A stretch of 64,000 nt of DNA from G963667675 sp965197565 (GTDB lineage: Bacteria > Chloroflexota > Dehalococcoidia > Lucifugimonadales > UBA3495): assembly GCA_965197565.1 (NCBI GenBank), contig CBDANK010000003.1:682001-746000 (forward strand), in the 5' to 3' direction. The position numbers and the translations under genes were made by a program. This document shows positions 17,479 to 25,792 of this stretch, piece by piece. Position 1 is the first letter of the stretch, and each line of letters begins with the position of its first letter. The notes under the pieces are model-generated. The model did not search any database. It saw nothing but the letters and a program-made list of their open reading frames with translations, and was not told where the DNA came from.

Positions 17479-17841
17479 TCAGGCTGTTTCTATTTGTTCG
17501 TTGGCGATGCCTACCAGCTTTTGGAAAGCAGCTTGGTCTCTGACCGCTAGGTCGGCCAATATCTTCCGGTCCAGCTCCACGCCGGCCCTTTTTAGTCCAA
17601 ACATAAACCGGCTGTAGGTGATGCCCGATTGACGGCAGGCTGCCCCAATTCGGACGATCCACAAGCGCCTGAAGTCCCCTTTTCGTTCCCGCCGGTGGCG
17701 ATAAGCGTGGTCCCAAGCGTGCAGCAGGGCTTCTTTGGCCCACTTGTAGTTACGGTGAGACGACCCATGAAACCCGCGTGCAGCCAGCAGCACTTTCTTA
17801 TGCCGCCGGTGCTTGGTGACCCCGCGCTTTACTCTAGGCAA
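17479..17841 (-). CDS. rplT: 50S ribosomal protein L20
   Basis: The 120-aa protein starts MPRVKRGVTKHRRHKKVL and matches L20 throughout (ARGFHGSSHRNYKWAKEALL, YRHRRERKGDFRRLWIVRI). L20 assembles early on 23S rRNA and in many bacteria represses its own operon. It is the last gene of infC-rpmI-rplT. Downstream lies the IS110-split repeat rather than a clear terminator. Confidence 0.97.
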   Translation of the reverse strand: MPRVKRGVTKHRRHKKVLLAARGFHGSSHRNYKWAKEALLHAWDHAYRHRRERKGDFRRLWIVRIGAACRQSGITYSRFMFGLKRAGVELDRKILADLAVRDQAAFQKLVGIANEQIETA

Positions 17842-17872
17842 TGTCTAGTCTCCAATTCAAGTTATCCTGCGG

Positions 17873-18070
17873 CTAACCATAGGGAAGCAGGCGGCTGAAC
17901 CGGCCCACATTACTGCTATCCAACAGGAGTTTTTGGGCGTACTTGCGAGTAACTTTGTTGGGTTTTTTGCGCCGGAGGTGGCTGCTTTCTCGTTTACGGC
18001 GCATCAGCTTTCCCGAACCTGTGATATGGATGCGCGCTTTGGCGCCTTTGTGGGTCTTAAGTTTTGGCAT
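17873..18070 (-). CDS. rpmI: 50S ribosomal protein L35
   Basis: A 65-aa, very basic protein starting MPKLKTHKGAKARIHITGSGK, the L35 signature. Its ATG lies inside the end of infC (14-bp overlap), implying translational coupling, and rplT follows 31 bp downstream. Operon order infC-rpmI-rplT is the near-universal one. Confidence 0.97.
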   Translation of the reverse strand: MPKLKTHKGAKARIHITGSGKLMRRKRESSHLRRKKPNKVTRKYAQKLLLDSSNVGRFSRLLPYG

Positions 18071-18617
18071 CGGCCAAGTCTTCCACTTTCTCGGTCTTCT
18101 CAGTCCGCTGGGGGGTGGGCACCAAGATCATCGAAAGAGCTCTGCCCTCCAGGGCCGGCGGCTTCTCCAAGCGGACTTCATCCTTTAGCTCGTCGGCCAC
18201 CCGCTTGAGTACCGACAACCCTAGTTGCTGGTGGGCCGCCTCGCGGCCTCGGAACCGGACTGTGAGCTTCACCTTGGAGCCGTCGAGGATCAACTCTCTA
18301 ACTTTGCGGGTTTTAGAGTCCAGGTCATGGGACCCGATGTTGGGGCGAAAGCGCACTTCCCGCAGATCGGTGCTTTTTTGACCCTTTTTGGACTCTCGTT
18401 CTTTTTTCGAGGTAAGGTAGCGTAGTTTTCCGTAGTCTAGCAGGCGACACACTGGTGGGTCAGAGTTGGGAGCTACCTCTACCAGATCGATATCGGCATC
18501 CCGAGCAAGCTGCAACGCTTTCCTGACATCCATCACACCGAGCTGCCCTCCATCTTCGCCGATCACCCGCACCTGGGGAGATGCTATTCGCTCGTTTACT
18601 CTATATTGCCTAGCTAT
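18057..18617 (-). CDS. infC: Translation initiation factor IF-3, apparent ATA start
   Basis: Binds the 30S subunit and checks start-codon choice. Family sequence begins at ARQYRVNERIASPQVRVIGEDG and both IF-3 domains are complete. The first ATG/GTG/TTG candidate in frame is a GTG at 18626, but it lies within a perfect GGAGGTGA Shine-Dalgarno and has none of its own. Five bases after that site is ATA (18617-18615), giving M-ARQYRVNERI. Non-standard starts (AUU, AUC, AUA) are the known basis of infC autoregulation, because IF-3 rejects them. The last codons overlap rpmI. Confidence 0.9.
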   Translation of the reverse strand: MARQYRVNERIASPQVRVIGEDGGQLGVMDVRKALQLARDADIDLVEVAPNSDPPVCRLLDYGKLRYLTSKKERESKKGQKSTDLREVRFRPNIGSHDLDSKTRKVRELILDGSKVKLTVRFRGREAAHQQLGLSVLKRVADELKDEVRLEKPPALEGRALSMILVPTPQRTEKTEKVEDLADAKT

Positions 18618-18670
18618 ACTCCTCACCTCCGAAAGAATCCTTAGGAAAACCGTGTTTTATGAGTTGATTC

Positions 18671-18699
18671 ACTCTAGCATAAGCTCATGGACACGTCAA
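18671..18699 (-). promoter_or_regulatory. Promoter of the infC-rpmI-rplT operon
   Basis: On the minus strand, TTGACG (18699-18694) and TAGAGT (18676-18671) are 17 bp apart, giving a leader of roughly 45 nt before the ATA start. The -10 box is 4/6 to consensus. Confidence 0.6.
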
Positions 18700-18749
18700 T
18701 CTGTCCGCAGCCTAAACATAGTATACTCCAATCTTGGCCCCTTGTCCGA

Positions 18750-20168
18750 TCAGGCTTTAGCGGCCGGAGGACCCGGCTCTGTCTCTCCTTGGTCGAAACG
18801 GAGCAGCAATTGGTATATCGCTTCACTGCCGAAGTCCAGCGCCTCAATTGGGATCCGCTCATTGCGGCCATGAATAGTCTGAGAGAAGTTGAAGTCCGGC
18901 GGCAGCTTCATGGGCAGGAAGCCGTAGCTTTGAATGCCCAACTTGGCCAACAGCCTGCCGTCAGTGGCGGCGGGCAGCAACATGGGCACCGGGTGTGCTT
19001 CCGGGTCCGCTTGGCTAAGCACAGCGGCCAGCGTGTCGAAAAGCCCCATGTCCGGTCTCTCCGGTCCGGGATCGTGGCGGACTACCTCAAGAACGATGTC
19101 GTCCCCCACCATCCTATGCAGTTCATCTATCAGGTCTTGGGGACTATACCCTGGAAGCAACCGCCCGTCCAATCCAAGGTTGATTTCACTGGGCACAACA
19201 TTGATTTGTTCACCACCCCGGATGATGGTCGGATTGACCGTATTACGCAAAAGCTGGCCGAATAATCTGCCCCGGTCTCTCATTGCTTTCAGCAGCCAGC
19301 CCGTGAAAATTGGATTGAGGAGTTGACGGAACAGGACACTGCTGGGAAATGGCAGACTGGAGGCGACCGCTTTGAACATCTCCACGGCGACGGGAGTTAG
19401 GTGCAAGGGTAATTGTCGGCGTTCCAGCCTTTGCAACACCCTGGCCAACCGCGTCGCGGCACTGCCCGGACCTCGGAGAGCGCCGTGGCCGCCGGCCCCG
19501 CGAATGGTTGCCTGCAGCACGCATACCTGTTTTTCGGCCACCATGACCGGGTAAAACCGGCGCCGTGCAATGGGGAAGCTGAATCCGCCGAACTCGCCAA
19601 TAGCGTAGCGTACATCCTTAAACAGTTCCGGGTGGTTTTCCACCAAATACTGGGTCCCGAATTCGCCGCCCGCTTCCTCATCGCTGACCAGCGCCAGAAT
19701 TACATCGCCGGGCGGAGCAACATTCTCGGCCTTCAACCGGAGAAAAGCGGTGAGCATCATGGCCACTCCGCCTTTCATGTCCAGAGTGCCCCGGCCCCAA
19801 ACGTAGCCCTCGGCGATCTGGCCGCCGAAGGGAGGATGCTGCCACGGTTCGCCTTGAGCGGGCACCACGTCGACGTGCCCGAGGAGCAACAAAGGAGGCG
19901 CTTGGCCTCGGCCTTCGAGCCTGGCGATCAGATTAGGCCGGGTAGCAAGACGCCCCAGCAGCAAGCTCTCGCAGCCGGCCTCAGTCAACACCTCTCGGAT
20001 GTGGACTAGACATTCTCGTTCATTCCCCGGAGGGTTGGTGGTATCGAAACGCACTAAGTCTTGTAAGAGCCCCACAGGGTTCAAGGGCAAGATGCTGCGA
20101 GAGGCTGAAGCCGCCGATGTCACTAGCGGTACTCCAAAGTCATGGGTTTGCCGGATAGGGCATAGCAT
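18750..20168 (-). CDS. M20-family metallopeptidase (ArgE/DapE type)
   Basis: Zinc hydrolase of the acetylornithine deacetylase/succinyl-diaminopimelate desuccinylase/carboxypeptidase group. Metal and catalytic motifs are in order: LLLGHVDVVPAQG (first His and Asp), GRGTLDMKGGVAMM (bridging Asp), VSDEEAGGEFG (general-base Glu pair), and a late His in QTIHGRNERIP. The lid dimerisation domain lies between (about residues 225-340). The 40 residues before PVGLLQDLVRFDTTNPPGNE are not family-like, so the true start may be downstream of 20168. Substrate cannot be told from sequence. Confidence 0.88.
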   Translation of the reverse strand: MLCPIRQTHDFGVPLVTSAASASRSILPLNPVGLLQDLVRFDTTNPPGNERECLVHIREVLTEAGCESLLLGRLATRPNLIARLEGRGQAPPLLLLGHVDVVPAQGEPWQHPPFGGQIAEGYVWGRGTLDMKGGVAMMLTAFLRLKAENVAPPGDVILALVSDEEAGGEFGTQYLVENHPELFKDVRYAIGEFGGFSFPIARRRFYPVMVAEKQVCVLQATIRGAGGHGALRGPGSAATRLARVLQRLERRQLPLHLTPVAVEMFKAVASSLPFPSSVLFRQLLNPIFTGWLLKAMRDRGRLFGQLLRNTVNPTIIRGGEQINVVPSEINLGLDGRLLPGYSPQDLIDELHRMVGDDIVLEVVRHDPGPERPDMGLFDTLAAVLSQADPEAHPVPMLLPAATDGRLLAKLGIQSYGFLPMKLPPDFNFSQTIHGRNERIPIEALDFGSEAIYQLLLRFDQGETEPGPPAAKA

Positions 20169-20342
20169 CCCATGGTTTGGACGGGAACGTGATGGGCGGG
20201 ATTCGATAACGCAGTCTGGAAAACAATCAGCCCCGTTCCAATAGCGGGGATGCGATTAGATGAAGCAGCGGTTGCATAAAGACGGCGTATCGCTGGCGGA
20301 CGGGAGAACAAGCGGGGAAGTATGACCCGAGTTGGGCCTGGA

Positions 20343-21227
20343 TTACTCGGGAGATTCGAAGTCCTGGTCCAGCTTGCGCAGGAACTGTTCAATATTGGGA
20401 GATAGCGGAGGCGGCACGGTTTCCCCTCGCTGTTCCTTGTCATACCGTTCCTCGAGCCGCTCCAACAAGGACGAAACCTCGGAGGCTCCGCCGACAATGT
20501 TGCGGAGAGCGTCGTATTGTTGGCGCCCCCGCTCTTGGTCCATCAACCGCTTGGGGAACTGGTAAAGGTTGCAAAGGATCTCCATAAGCCTGGCGGTGCC
20601 GGTAAAGTCCTCCTCCACCTGAAAGTACTGGGGCAGGTGCACCACGAAGGTGCGTGTTTCCATATTTAGGTTTCCGGCTTGGAGAGAAATCAAATAAGTG
20701 ATCGACGTTGGGCCCTCGTAGTTGCTGGGGCGCGCCCCAGCCAAGCGGTATTCCTCTTCACTGCCGGGCTCGTCTCCACCGCCGGACACTAGAAGAGGCC
20801 TGGTGTGAGGCACCATGTCGTACATAGCCCCGATCAAGCAGTATCGCTTAACTTGAAAGAATTTTAGGACTTCCATCACTGATTCGATATAGTCCTCTCC
20901 GTAGGCGTGAGGCTCCAGTAGGTGGAGCAGTATAAGGTCGGTGCCTTCCTCCCGGGTGGCGCATCGAATCACTGAATTGGGGATGGAGAATTCCCGTTGC
21001 CCGTGGTTCAGGTAGGAACGAGGCCGGTAGCGAGTGAAGTCATAGAAACGCCCGGGGCGGGCCAGACGCCCCACTTCGCGGGCCTGCAAGTGCCTTTCGA
21101 CCCGGCTCAGGCTTAAGGTCCCTACGTTGCCCACGTCAATCCAAGGCCGCAGGACTGCCAGCACATGGGGGTCTTTTAATTCGGGGACCGGCTCAACGAT
21201 TTCGAAGTCACCCACTCTCATGTACAC
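20343..21227 (-). CDS. PAC2-family protein, 294 aa
   Basis: Resembles the PAC2 (proteasome assembly chaperone 2) family: VLAVLRPWIDVGNVGTLSL at the N-terminus, a central YCLIGAMYDMVPHTRPLLVSG, and PTSITYLISLQAGNLNMETRTFVVHLPQYF-like segments. Bacterial members are of unknown function, some linked to ATP-grasp or proteasome-like contexts. No signal peptide. It stands alone between the M20 peptidase and a MITE. A second in-frame ATG two codons in is equally possible as the start. Confidence 0.75.
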   Translation of the reverse strand: MYMRVGDFEIVEPVPELKDPHVLAVLRPWIDVGNVGTLSLSRVERHLQAREVGRLARPGRFYDFTRYRPRSYLNHGQREFSIPNSVIRCATREEGTDLILLHLLEPHAYGEDYIESVMEVLKFFQVKRYCLIGAMYDMVPHTRPLLVSGGGDEPGSEEEYRLAGARPSNYEGPTSITYLISLQAGNLNMETRTFVVHLPQYFQVEEDFTGTARLMEILCNLYQFPKRLMDQERGRQQYDALRNIVGGASEVSSLLERLEERYDKEQRGETVPPPLSPNIEQFLRKLDQDFESPE

Positions 21228-21300
21228 AGTTTGACACTCACCAGAGCCATTTACAAGCCAGGCCGCAAACGAGGAATGGCGACTTTGCAGGGCTTTCAGA

Positions 21301-21526
21301 GCAACTGTTCAGAGTTGATGCTTCAATCCGGTCCCCCATCCGTCATTCCGGCCTTGAGCCGAAATCCAGAAGCCTTTGCAACCAGCAACGCTCCTGCTCC
21401 TGGCGTTCCTAGATTCCGGCCTGCGCCGGAATGACAGGTAGGCTGCGGAACGTTGCCAAGGGACCACGATTCGAATAACCGATGTGCCTCTTAGTGAATC
21501 CGCCTCATCAAGTTTGAACAATTACC
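21301..21526. repeat. MITE-like element with a nested GTCATTCCGG repeat
   Basis: Ends CAACTGTTCAGAGTTGATG (21302-21320) and CATCAAGTTTGAACAATTAC (21506-21525) are inverted and match those of the 77-bp unit at 9098-9174. Inside, CGTCATTCCGGCC near 21341 and CCGGAATGAC near 21426 form another inverted pair, a dispersed repeat apparently inserted in the first. The 353 bp between the PAC2 gene and the lipoprotein hold nothing else. Confidence 0.6.
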
Positions 21527-21580
21527 TTTCGGAGTAGCAGTATATCGACAGACGGGATTTTGGTATGATACCGAATAGCC

Positions 21581-22168
21581 ATGCTGTCTGCACGAGTATC
21601 TCTGACCTTCATGACTGTGGTCTTGCTGATGGCCTGCAGCGGCGCAGTTACATCCACCGGCTCTACCGCCACTATCTCTCAAGCAGTCGAATCAGAAGAG
21701 GTTGCCCCAGAGGCGCTTCTCTGGAGATATGTGAACAGCGGCTGGGTATCTCCCGCTCAAGGGGGTGATTCGGGGGTGTTCAGCCAGCAACTGAGGGCCT
21801 TCGTTATTGTCAGTCAGGCCCAGCTTGACGAGTTCCAGGAAGGGTTCATTTTCAAGCGCTCTTGGGGCACTACCAACAGCCTGGGAAGAGTCGATTTCCC
21901 CAACTCGATATTGCTGGCTGCTTACTACTTGTGGCGCCCTTTCCAGGGAGACCCTCTTTCGGTAGTGGGCTTCTCCCTGGAAGGAAACCGGGCCGATGTC
22001 CTACTGGACTTGGAGGAGTCGCCCCAAGGGAAGGAATACCCCTACCTGTTTGCTCCAATGACTATGGTCGCTGTCGACCGGTCCCATTTTCCGGTTGGAG
22101 AGGCGGTTGAGTTCGTGTTTCACTTGAATGGGGAACCCGAAGCCACAGTTGTTGCTACAATTGAGTAG
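21581..22168 (+). CDS. Secreted lipoprotein, 195 aa, unknown function
   Basis: N-terminus MLSARVSLTFMTVVLLMACS is a lipoprotein signal with lipobox LMAC (Cys19). A Ser/Thr-rich linker leads to a compact domain (about residues 45-195) with FVIVSQAQLDEFQEGF and a C-terminal beta region ending FVFHLNGEPEATVVATIE. An extended -10 element TGGTATGAT lies just upstream (21560-21568). No family recognised. It converges on the 22208 gene. Confidence 0.75.
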   Translation: MLSARVSLTFMTVVLLMACSGAVTSTGSTATISQAVESEEVAPEALLWRYVNSGWVSPAQGGDSGVFSQQLRAFVIVSQAQLDEFQEGFIFKRSWGTTNSLGRVDFPNSILLAAYYLWRPFQGDPLSVVGFSLEGNRADVLLDLEESPQGKEYPYLFAPMTMVAVDRSHFPVGEAVEFVFHLNGEPEATVVATIE

Positions 22169-22207
22169 ACTGCTGAGTAGCCCTCATGGCTCAGCGGCCC
22201 CTCTTTC

Positions 22208-22654
22208 CTAGGAGTCCTCTTCGTCCGGGTCCGTGTATTCCAAGCGGCGCAATCGTGGGTAGACTAATTCCTTGGGATGCTCCAAGTCTTTGTCGGATAT
22301 GGCAAGTGATTCTTCTATCGGACGTGATCCCCACTTTTGGATAGTTTGCTGCACCAACATACGAACTACCTGGGGAGACCGTCCTTCCAAGCGCCCCAAC
22401 TGGTACGCCAGAGTAACCGCCAGTTGATTCCGGGTAATCTGGTCGAAGGCGTCGGGGTGGGTGAGGTCCTCAGGCATCCCGCCGCACTGCTCTAGAAAGT
22501 CGTCGAGTACCTGGCCGATAACGTCGGTCAGACCCCCCAGTTGTATCTCTGTCATGTACCCGGTGAGCTTGTCGGCAAGCTCTACTATGCCTTGGTCCGG
22601 TAATACCAGGCCTTGCAGGTCCAAGCCTTCGTTCTCGTGCTGATCATCGGTCAT
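22208..22654 (-). CDS. Hypothetical acidic protein, 148 aa
   Basis: Soluble and strongly acidic at both ends (MTDDQHENEGLD, YTDPDEEDS), helical in the middle with LTDVIGQVLDDFLEQCGG and RSPQVVRMLVQQTIQKWG. No family recognised. It lies 94 bp before the next minus-strand gene's end, so it may be the distal gene of a pair with 22749-23531. Confidence 0.65.
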   Translation of the reverse strand: MTDDQHENEGLDLQGLVLPDQGIVELADKLTGYMTEIQLGGLTDVIGQVLDDFLEQCGGMPEDLTHPDAFDQITRNQLAVTLAYQLGRLEGRSPQVVRMLVQQTIQKWGSRPIEESLAISDKDLEHPKELVYPRLRRLEYTDPDEEDS

Positions 22655-22748
22655 CTACGACTGTTGCTCCCATAGAAGTGGATGGCGGTTGGTGACGGGC
22701 TTGTCGAAAGACCGTATCCAGACGGTCCCTGGGTTTTGGCATAGCGGC

Positions 22749-23531
22749 TTACTCGTCCTCTTCCGAGTCTGGGTCCTCTCTTGGGAAGGAAAAGCCGCCG
22801 GGAAATGCCGAAGAGGGGATAATGGCAGTAGCCCGCTCCCTGCGGCCGGCACGTTGTCGCGGCATATCATGCATCGCCGTTTTCAACTCGGCCAGCTTCT
22901 GAGACCCCGCCGCAGCGACATCCACCACCAAGCCGTGTACACCGATGTTGCGCAGCGCCTCCAACTCCTTTGGCCCGGGGAGTTGGGACGCTTCCACCAA
23001 AATGTACTTGTTTACCCGTCGGCTAACCATGCCGATGGCGGTCAGGTCTTGCAGCGTCCAGGGCGCCGACATGCCGGACATGGGCAACAACAACGCGTCC
23101 ACGGGAAGGGCGCCTATGGCTGGCAGTTGCTCTGGATCGATGTCCATTTCAATGCAAAGGACCCTTGCTGTCTCCTCCGACGACACCGCGGACACCGCTG
23201 TGCCTTGCAGGGAAAAGGCCATCAGATCGCAGCCGCTGTCTTCGAAAGTTCGGGCTGCTTCTTCATCGAGTGATGACAGCCGGGCTCCCCAGGGTATTTC
23301 TTCTCCAAGGGCCTGGGACAGGTCCTTAATCACTGACGCATCGTCGATTCCGGACACCAGCGCGGCATCGGGCGCCAAGTCTCTAAGGGTTTGCATACCT
23401 TCGGAATGGTTCTCAGACACCAGGCCCACCAAGGCCATCCCAGGAGGTCTTTGGGTGCGGGACGCTCCGAAACCCATGGAAGCGGAAGTGCCCAGGTTGA
23501 TTTGCTCCAACCGGTCAAGAAACTTGCTCAT
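22749..23531 (-). CDS. Hypothetical protein, 260 aa, TIM-barrel-like repeats
   Basis: ATG at 23531 (MSKFLDRLEQINLG) is chosen over 23600 because AAGGAG lies just before it. Repeated alpha/beta units such as MALVGLVSENHSEGMQTL, DAALVSGI, DALLLPMSGM and GVHGLVVDVAAAGSQKL look like parts of a TIM barrel, but no catalytic motif stands out. The tail is acidic (DPDSEEDE). It is likely a lineage-specific enzyme-like protein. No named family recognised. Confidence 0.68.
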   Translation of the reverse strand: MSKFLDRLEQINLGTSASMGFGASRTQRPPGMALVGLVSENHSEGMQTLRDLAPDAALVSGIDDASVIKDLSQALGEEIPWGARLSSLDEEAARTFEDSGCDLMAFSLQGTAVSAVSSEETARVLCIEMDIDPEQLPAIGALPVDALLLPMSGMSAPWTLQDLTAIGMVSRRVNKYILVEASQLPGPKELEALRNIGVHGLVVDVAAAGSQKLAELKTAMHDMPRQRAGRRERATAIIPSSAFPGGFSFPREDPDSEEDE

Positions 23532-23718
23532 CGACTCCTTCTCAACATATAAAGCACTGTTTAGGCTTTTTCGATTCGACTCATTAGGCAGCCCAAGCAC
23601 TGCCTAGCGGGCTCCCAGCAACAAGCGACGCTCGCCCTGTTTCCAGCACTGGCTTCCCTTGAGCTGATTATAAACCATGGAAAGCAGTTTGTCGGCTGGT
23701 GTTAGACCGGCCGCTGCG

Positions 23719-23747
23719 TTGCTGCCAAGGCATGGGTACCGTATAAT
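23719..23747 (+). promoter_or_regulatory. Promoter for coaX-coaBC
   Basis: TTGCTG (23719-23724) and TATAAT (23742-23747) are 17 bp apart, giving a leader of about 20 nt before the ATG at 23776. Confidence 0.65.
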
Positions 23748-23775
23748 TGGGCCTCAATAAGGGGTGGTCTGTCCT

Positions 23776-24582
23776 ATGTTGCTTAGCATCGACATTGGCA
23801 ACAGCATGGTCACTATGGGTGTGTTCAACGAAGAACAGTTGGTGACCACGTTGAGGTTGGCCAGCGATACGCGCCGGTTGGACGACGAATACGGCCTGCT
23901 TATCACCAATATATTGAGCCTCAATGGTGTGGAGCAGTCCCGGATCAGTGACATTTCTTTGTGCAGCGTAGTGCCTCCCCTCACGGCGATCTTCGAACAA
24001 GTTTCCCGAAACTATTTTGGGGTAAAGCCGCTAACGGTGACCGCCGGTGTACGCACCGGCCTTCAGATAACCTACGATAACCCCAGAGATGTGGGTTCGG
24101 ACCGTATCGTGGACGCGGTGGCTGCTATAAATCTGTACGGCCCTCCGGTAATCGTAGTGGACTTTGGCACCGCCACCGTGTTCGACGCCGTTTCCCGAGA
24201 TGGAGTGTACCTTGGCGGGGCCATCGCTCCCGGAATCAACGTGGCTGCCGAGGCCCTGTTTCTCAACACGTCACAGCTCCGGCGGGTCGAATTGACCGCT
24301 CCTAAATCCGCTATCGGCCAAAACACCTCCGCCGCCCTACAGTCCGGGTTGGTGTTTGGCTATGCCGGGCTGGTCGATGGCATAGTAGCCCGGTTCAAAG
24401 AGGAGTTGGGGCAGGACGCCAAGGTGATTGGGACGGGCGGTCTGGCCGAAGTCATATCCAAGGAGACCGATATTTTTGACGCGGTTAATCCCGAACTGAC
24501 CCTGATCGGGCTGCGCTTGGTATATGAGTTGAACCAACAGCGCTCAAATTCCCCCGTCTCTCTGTCACAACGGGGGGATTAG
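23776..24582 (+). CDS. coaX: Type III pantothenate kinase
   Basis: First step of coenzyme A synthesis: phosphorylates pantothenate, with the type III fold insensitive to CoA feedback. Motifs: MLLSIDIGNSMVTMG at the start (P-loop-like phosphate motif), PRDVGSDRIVDAVA (about residue 98), VVDFGTATVFDAV and GGAIAPGINVAAEAL. A GTG at 23764 is also in frame, but ATG 23776 gives the canonical N-terminus and has a GGGGTGG at the right distance. coaBC follows 10 bp downstream, making a small CoA operon. Confidence 0.94.
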   Translation: MLLSIDIGNSMVTMGVFNEEQLVTTLRLASDTRRLDDEYGLLITNILSLNGVEQSRISDISLCSVVPPLTAIFEQVSRNYFGVKPLTVTAGVRTGLQITYDNPRDVGSDRIVDAVAAINLYGPPVIVVDFGTATVFDAVSRDGVYLGGAIAPGINVAAEALFLNTSQLRRVELTAPKSAIGQNTSAALQSGLVFGYAGLVDGIVARFKEELGQDAKVIGTGGLAEVISKETDIFDAVNPELTLIGLRLVYELNQQRSNSPVSLSQRGD

Positions 24583-24592
24583 GAAAAAGATC

Positions 24593-25789
24593 GTGTCCGG
24601 ACCGTTGACGGGTAGGCACATTGTCTTGGGCGTCACCGGCAGCATCGCTTGCTATAAAGCACTGGATTTGACCAGCAAACTGGTGCAAGGCGGGGCGCTG
24701 GTGGATGTGGTGTTGAGCTATGGGGCCACCCGGTTCCTGACTCCACTGGCCTTTAGCGCCATAACCCATCGGGACGTGGTTACCGAGGGCTTCGATGCCA
24801 ATTCCGAGTTCGGCAGCGACCACGTAGCCCTAGCCCAGCGAGCCGACATAATAGTAATAGCTCCGGCCACCGTCCACTGCATCGCTAAGCTGGCCGGGGG
24901 ACTGGCCGACGACCCGTTAACCACCACTGTCATCGCCTCCAGTGCGCCTCTGTTGATCGCGCCGGCCATGGATGCCAGCATGTACGGCCATCCGGCTACC
25001 CAAGAGAACCTGGACCGGCTACGGAGGCGGGGCGTGATGATAGCCGGGCCGGCTTCGGGCAGGCTGGCCTCGGGACTTATGGGAATGGGCCGTCTCTTGG
25101 AACCCCCCGAGTTGCTGGGCTACATCGCCGCCGCTCTGGGAAAGCAAGGCGACCTGGCCGGGCGCGCCATCGTGGTTAGCGCCGGGGGCACTATGGAGGC
25201 TATCGACCCGGTCAGAGTCATTACCAACCACTCCTCGGGCAAGATGGGGTATGCCTTGGCCGAGGCGGCCCGGGACCGGGGCGCGGCCGTAGTGCTGGTT
25301 ACGGCGGCCGCCGGCTTGGCCGATCCCCCGCTGGTGCAAGTGGTAAAGGTCACGTCGGCCCAGGATATGTGCGAAGCCGTGTTGTGCCACGTGGAGAGGG
25401 CCGACGCTTTGATCATGGCCGCTGCGGTGGCGGACTACCGGCCCTCCACCGGGTCGACCCAAAAAATCAAGAAGTCCAGCTACGCCTTGAATATCGCCCT
25501 CACCAAGACGGTGGATATTCTGGAAGCGGCCCAAGGAGATTTCATCAGGGTCGGTTTTTCCGCCGAAAGCGAAAACCTTCTGGCAAACGCCAAAGGCAAG
25601 GTACAGAGCAAGAACCTTGACTTGATCGTAGCCAACGACATCACCGACCCGGACAGCGGGTTCGGGGTGGACACCAACAAGGTGGCCCTTATCGACAAGG
25701 ACTTGGAAGTCGAAGAGTTGCCCCTCATGAGCAAGTATGAGGTCGGCAACCGGATACTGGACCGGGTCCGCGCCCTGATGCGGGATTAA
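24593..25789 (+). CDS. coaBC: Bifunctional phosphopantothenoylcysteine decarboxylase/synthase
   Basis: Steps 2 and 3 of CoA synthesis after CoaX. The N-terminal CoaC flavoprotein domain shows HIVLGVTGSIACYKALDL, the C-terminal CoaB domain shows VVSAGGTMEAIDPVRVITNHSSGKMGYALA and a KIKKS segment. Two usual CoaC residues differ: the PAMN motif reads PAMDASMY, and the region that normally has the active Cys (LACG in E. coli type) reads RLASGLMG. GTG start at 24593. The stop is 3 bp from the end of the convergent LLM gene. Confidence 0.92.
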   Translation: MSGPLTGRHIVLGVTGSIACYKALDLTSKLVQGGALVDVVLSYGATRFLTPLAFSAITHRDVVTEGFDANSEFGSDHVALAQRADIIVIAPATVHCIAKLAGGLADDPLTTTVIASSAPLLIAPAMDASMYGHPATQENLDRLRRRGVMIAGPASGRLASGLMGMGRLLEPPELLGYIAAALGKQGDLAGRAIVVSAGGTMEAIDPVRVITNHSSGKMGYALAEAARDRGAAVVLVTAAAGLADPPLVQVVKVTSAQDMCEAVLCHVERADALIMAAAVADYRPSTGSTQKIKKSSYALNIALTKTVDILEAAQGDFIRVGFSAESENLLANAKGKVQSKNLDLIVANDITDPDSGFGVDTNKVALIDKDLEVEELPLMSKYEVGNRILDRVRALMRD

Positions 25790-25792
25790 AAG

